Shown in pieces: positions 47,276 through 48,145 of a DNA stretch of 48,145 bases. This stretch comes from a virus: the IMG/VR virus record IMGVR_UViG_3300008516_000043, positions 1 to 48,145 of that record; one strand, given 5' to 3'. The position numbers and the translations under genes are program-made. Under the pieces are notes generated by a model. It did no database searches and was not told the DNA's origin. It saw only the letters and a program-made list of their open reading frames with translations. Positions within the stretch are counted from its first letter, which is position 1. The number at the start of each line of letters is the position of its first letter.

Positions 47276-47496
47276 TTCAAGAAAAATCAATCTTGAAAAG
47301 AATTCAGAAAAATCTTTCTGAGTCAATGAACGAAAGAGAATTAATTTCTTTAAAAAAGAGAATGAAAAATCTAAAAAGAAAAAGAGAAGAAATCAGAAAG
47401 AGAATTGAGAGAGAATTAAATTCTCTTTCAGAAAATCTTCTTAAAAGAAAAGAAAATGAATTTCTCATTTCTCTTTTCAATTCTAATCAATCTTAA
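47272..47496 (+). CDS. low-complexity charged coiled-coil protein 2 of the rightward block
   Basis: The 74-residue frame (MIQEKSILKRIQKNLSESM at the start) uses only about ten kinds of residue: M, I, Q, E, K, S, L, R, N and F. It begins in a four-base overlap with the preceding ORF, the usual form of coupled translation. Leucine and isoleucine spacing suits a coiled coil. No family was recognised. Confidence 0.42.
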   Translation: MIQEKSILKRIQKNLSESMNERELISLKKRMKNLKRKREEIRKRIERELNSLSENLLKRKENEFLISLFNSNQS

Positions 47497-47511
47497 AAGA
47501 AAGAGATTGAA

Positions 47512-47724
47512 ATGAAAAAGAAAATGAAAGAAAGAATGAAGAAAAAAATTGAAGAAAGATTTATCTTGAATCTTGAAAAAGATATTCAAAGATTTGAGAA
47601 ATTGAAATCTGATTTGAGAGAGAGAAAAGAAAAAATCAATTCAGAAATTTTCTCTATTAAAATCAGATTGAAATTTCTTAAAGAAGAAAAATCAAAATTA
47701 AATCTTTCTAAAATTATTCTTTGA
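47512..47724 (+). CDS. low-complexity charged coiled-coil protein 3 of the rightward block
   Basis: The 70-residue frame (MKKKMKERMKKKIEERFIL at the start) follows the previous stop by 15 bases, with AAAGAGATTGAA before the ATG as a marginal ribosome site. It lacks Ala, Cys, Gly, His, Pro, Thr, Val, Trp and Tyr. It is strongly helical and very basic. Function is unknown. Confidence 0.42.
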   Translation: MKKKMKERMKKKIEERFILNLEKDIQRFEKLKSDLRERKEKINSEIFSIKIRLKFLKEEKSKLNLSKIIL

Positions 47725-47757
47725 ATCTGATTTCAAATCAGAAGAAAGAGAGAGAAA

Positions 47758-47856
47758 ATGAAAAATCTTTTCATCTTAATTTATTCAATTCTTTTATCAG
47801 AAAAAGAAATGATAAAATTTTTATCTTTCTTTTTCAGAAAGAGAGAAAGAGAATGA
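47758..47856 (+). CDS. 32-residue small hydrophobic ORF of the rightward block
   Basis: The frame begins at ATG 47758 (MKNLFILIYSILLSEKEM) with GAAAGAGAGAGAAA upstream and ends in GAATGA, overlapping the next ATG. Its first half is hydrophobic and may enter the membrane. It is short and could be chance, but its ATGA overlap and place in the series support it. Confidence 0.35.
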   Translation: MKNLFILIYSILLSEKEMIKFLSFFFRKRERE

Positions 47857-48145
47857 AAAAGAAATCAGAAAATCAAATGAATCAAGAAATGAAAAGTCTC
47901 TTATCTCTTTTAGAGATTTCTAATTCAAAGAGAATTTCAGAAAATTCTTTTCTCTTTGAAAATGAAATTGAATTTAATTTCTTTAGAAATCTTTTAAAAG
48001 AATTTTCTTCTTTTGAAATTTTCGAAAATGAAGATAAAGAATTTTCAGAAATGAAAATCAGAGAAATCTATATTAGAAAGATTTCTCAATTCTTAATCTT
48101 TATTCTTTTCAAAGAAGAAAAATTTGATTTCAATCAAATCTTGAT
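47853..48145 (+). CDS. low-complexity protein 5 of the rightward block, cut by the window edge
   Basis: The frame opens at ATG 47853 within the ATGA overlap and stays open for 97 codons to the end of the window. It starts MKKKSENQMNQEMKSLLSLL and contains many Phe, Glu and Ser, with Met, Lys, Asn, Gln, Leu, Ile, Arg, Asp and Tyr as the other residues. It has the same restricted alphabet as its neighbours. The gene continues beyond the window. Confidence 0.42.
   Translation, partial: MKKKSENQMNQEMKSLLSLLEISNSKRISENSFLFENEIEFNFFRNLLKEFSSFEIFENEDKEFSEMKIREIYIRKISQFLIFILFKEEKFDFNQIL

Overview
The window is a piece of a tailed bacteriophage genome (Caudovirales-type, long-tailed and most simply a siphovirus), very AT-rich, with no visible bacterial chromosomal genes, integrase or repressor. 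The basis is an almost complete morphogenesis module: GpA-type terminase, HK97-family portal, MuF-like protein, prohead protease/scaffold, major capsid protein, head-tail connectors, tail tube, G/GT chaperones, tape measure, hub and many fibre-like proteins. Shine-Dalgarno sites (AAGGAG-type) stand before nearly every leftward gene and sigma70-like TTGACA/TATAAT elements occur, so the host translates and transcribes in a conventional way. Two lipobox proteins fit a bacterial host with lipoprotein processing. I cannot name the host. No tail sheath was recognised, and no endolysin.

Layout. Almost everything from 45.1 kb down to position 1 is read leftward (minus strand). In order of transcription: small early-type proteins, many with zinc-binding cysteine pairs (45.1-41.6 kb); a NADAR protein, a frameshifted HExxH metallopeptidase, a small lipoprotein and a holin-like protein (41.6-39.5 kb); an FG-GAP-like lipoprotein, a SLOG-like and a DUF488-like protein (39.3-36.6 kb); a tRNA-Leu(UAA) at 36.0 kb; then a terminator/promoter junction at 34.8 kb that opens the late operon: terminase, portal/MuF, protease-scaffold, capsid (34.8-25.1 kb), connectors and tail completion (25.1-22.5 kb), tail and tape measure (22.4-14.8 kb), hub, fibres and beta-helix spikes (14.8-2.9 kb), a membrane coiled-coil protein (2.8 kb), an SF2 helicase and a winged-helix protein running off the left edge. 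Three HNH-type genes or remnants interrupt the late module.

From 45.1 to 47.0 kb there is a long AT-rich stretch without convincing genes but with palindromes and degenerate repeats; it separates the leftward genes from a rightward block (47.0-48.1 kb) of five tightly packed small ORFs. That block is the oddest part of the window: nearly every C follows T and nearly every G precedes A, so the predicted proteins use only about a dozen amino acids.

Other notable points: two candidate -1 frameshift sites (A_AAA_AAG joining the tail chaperones, C_CCT_TTT joining portal to MuF), an internal start that would make a free scaffold protein from the protease gene, an HNH gene with an in-frame TGA, a tail protein whose paralogue has gained a beta-helix domain, and a 1092-residue spike with 74-residue repeats.
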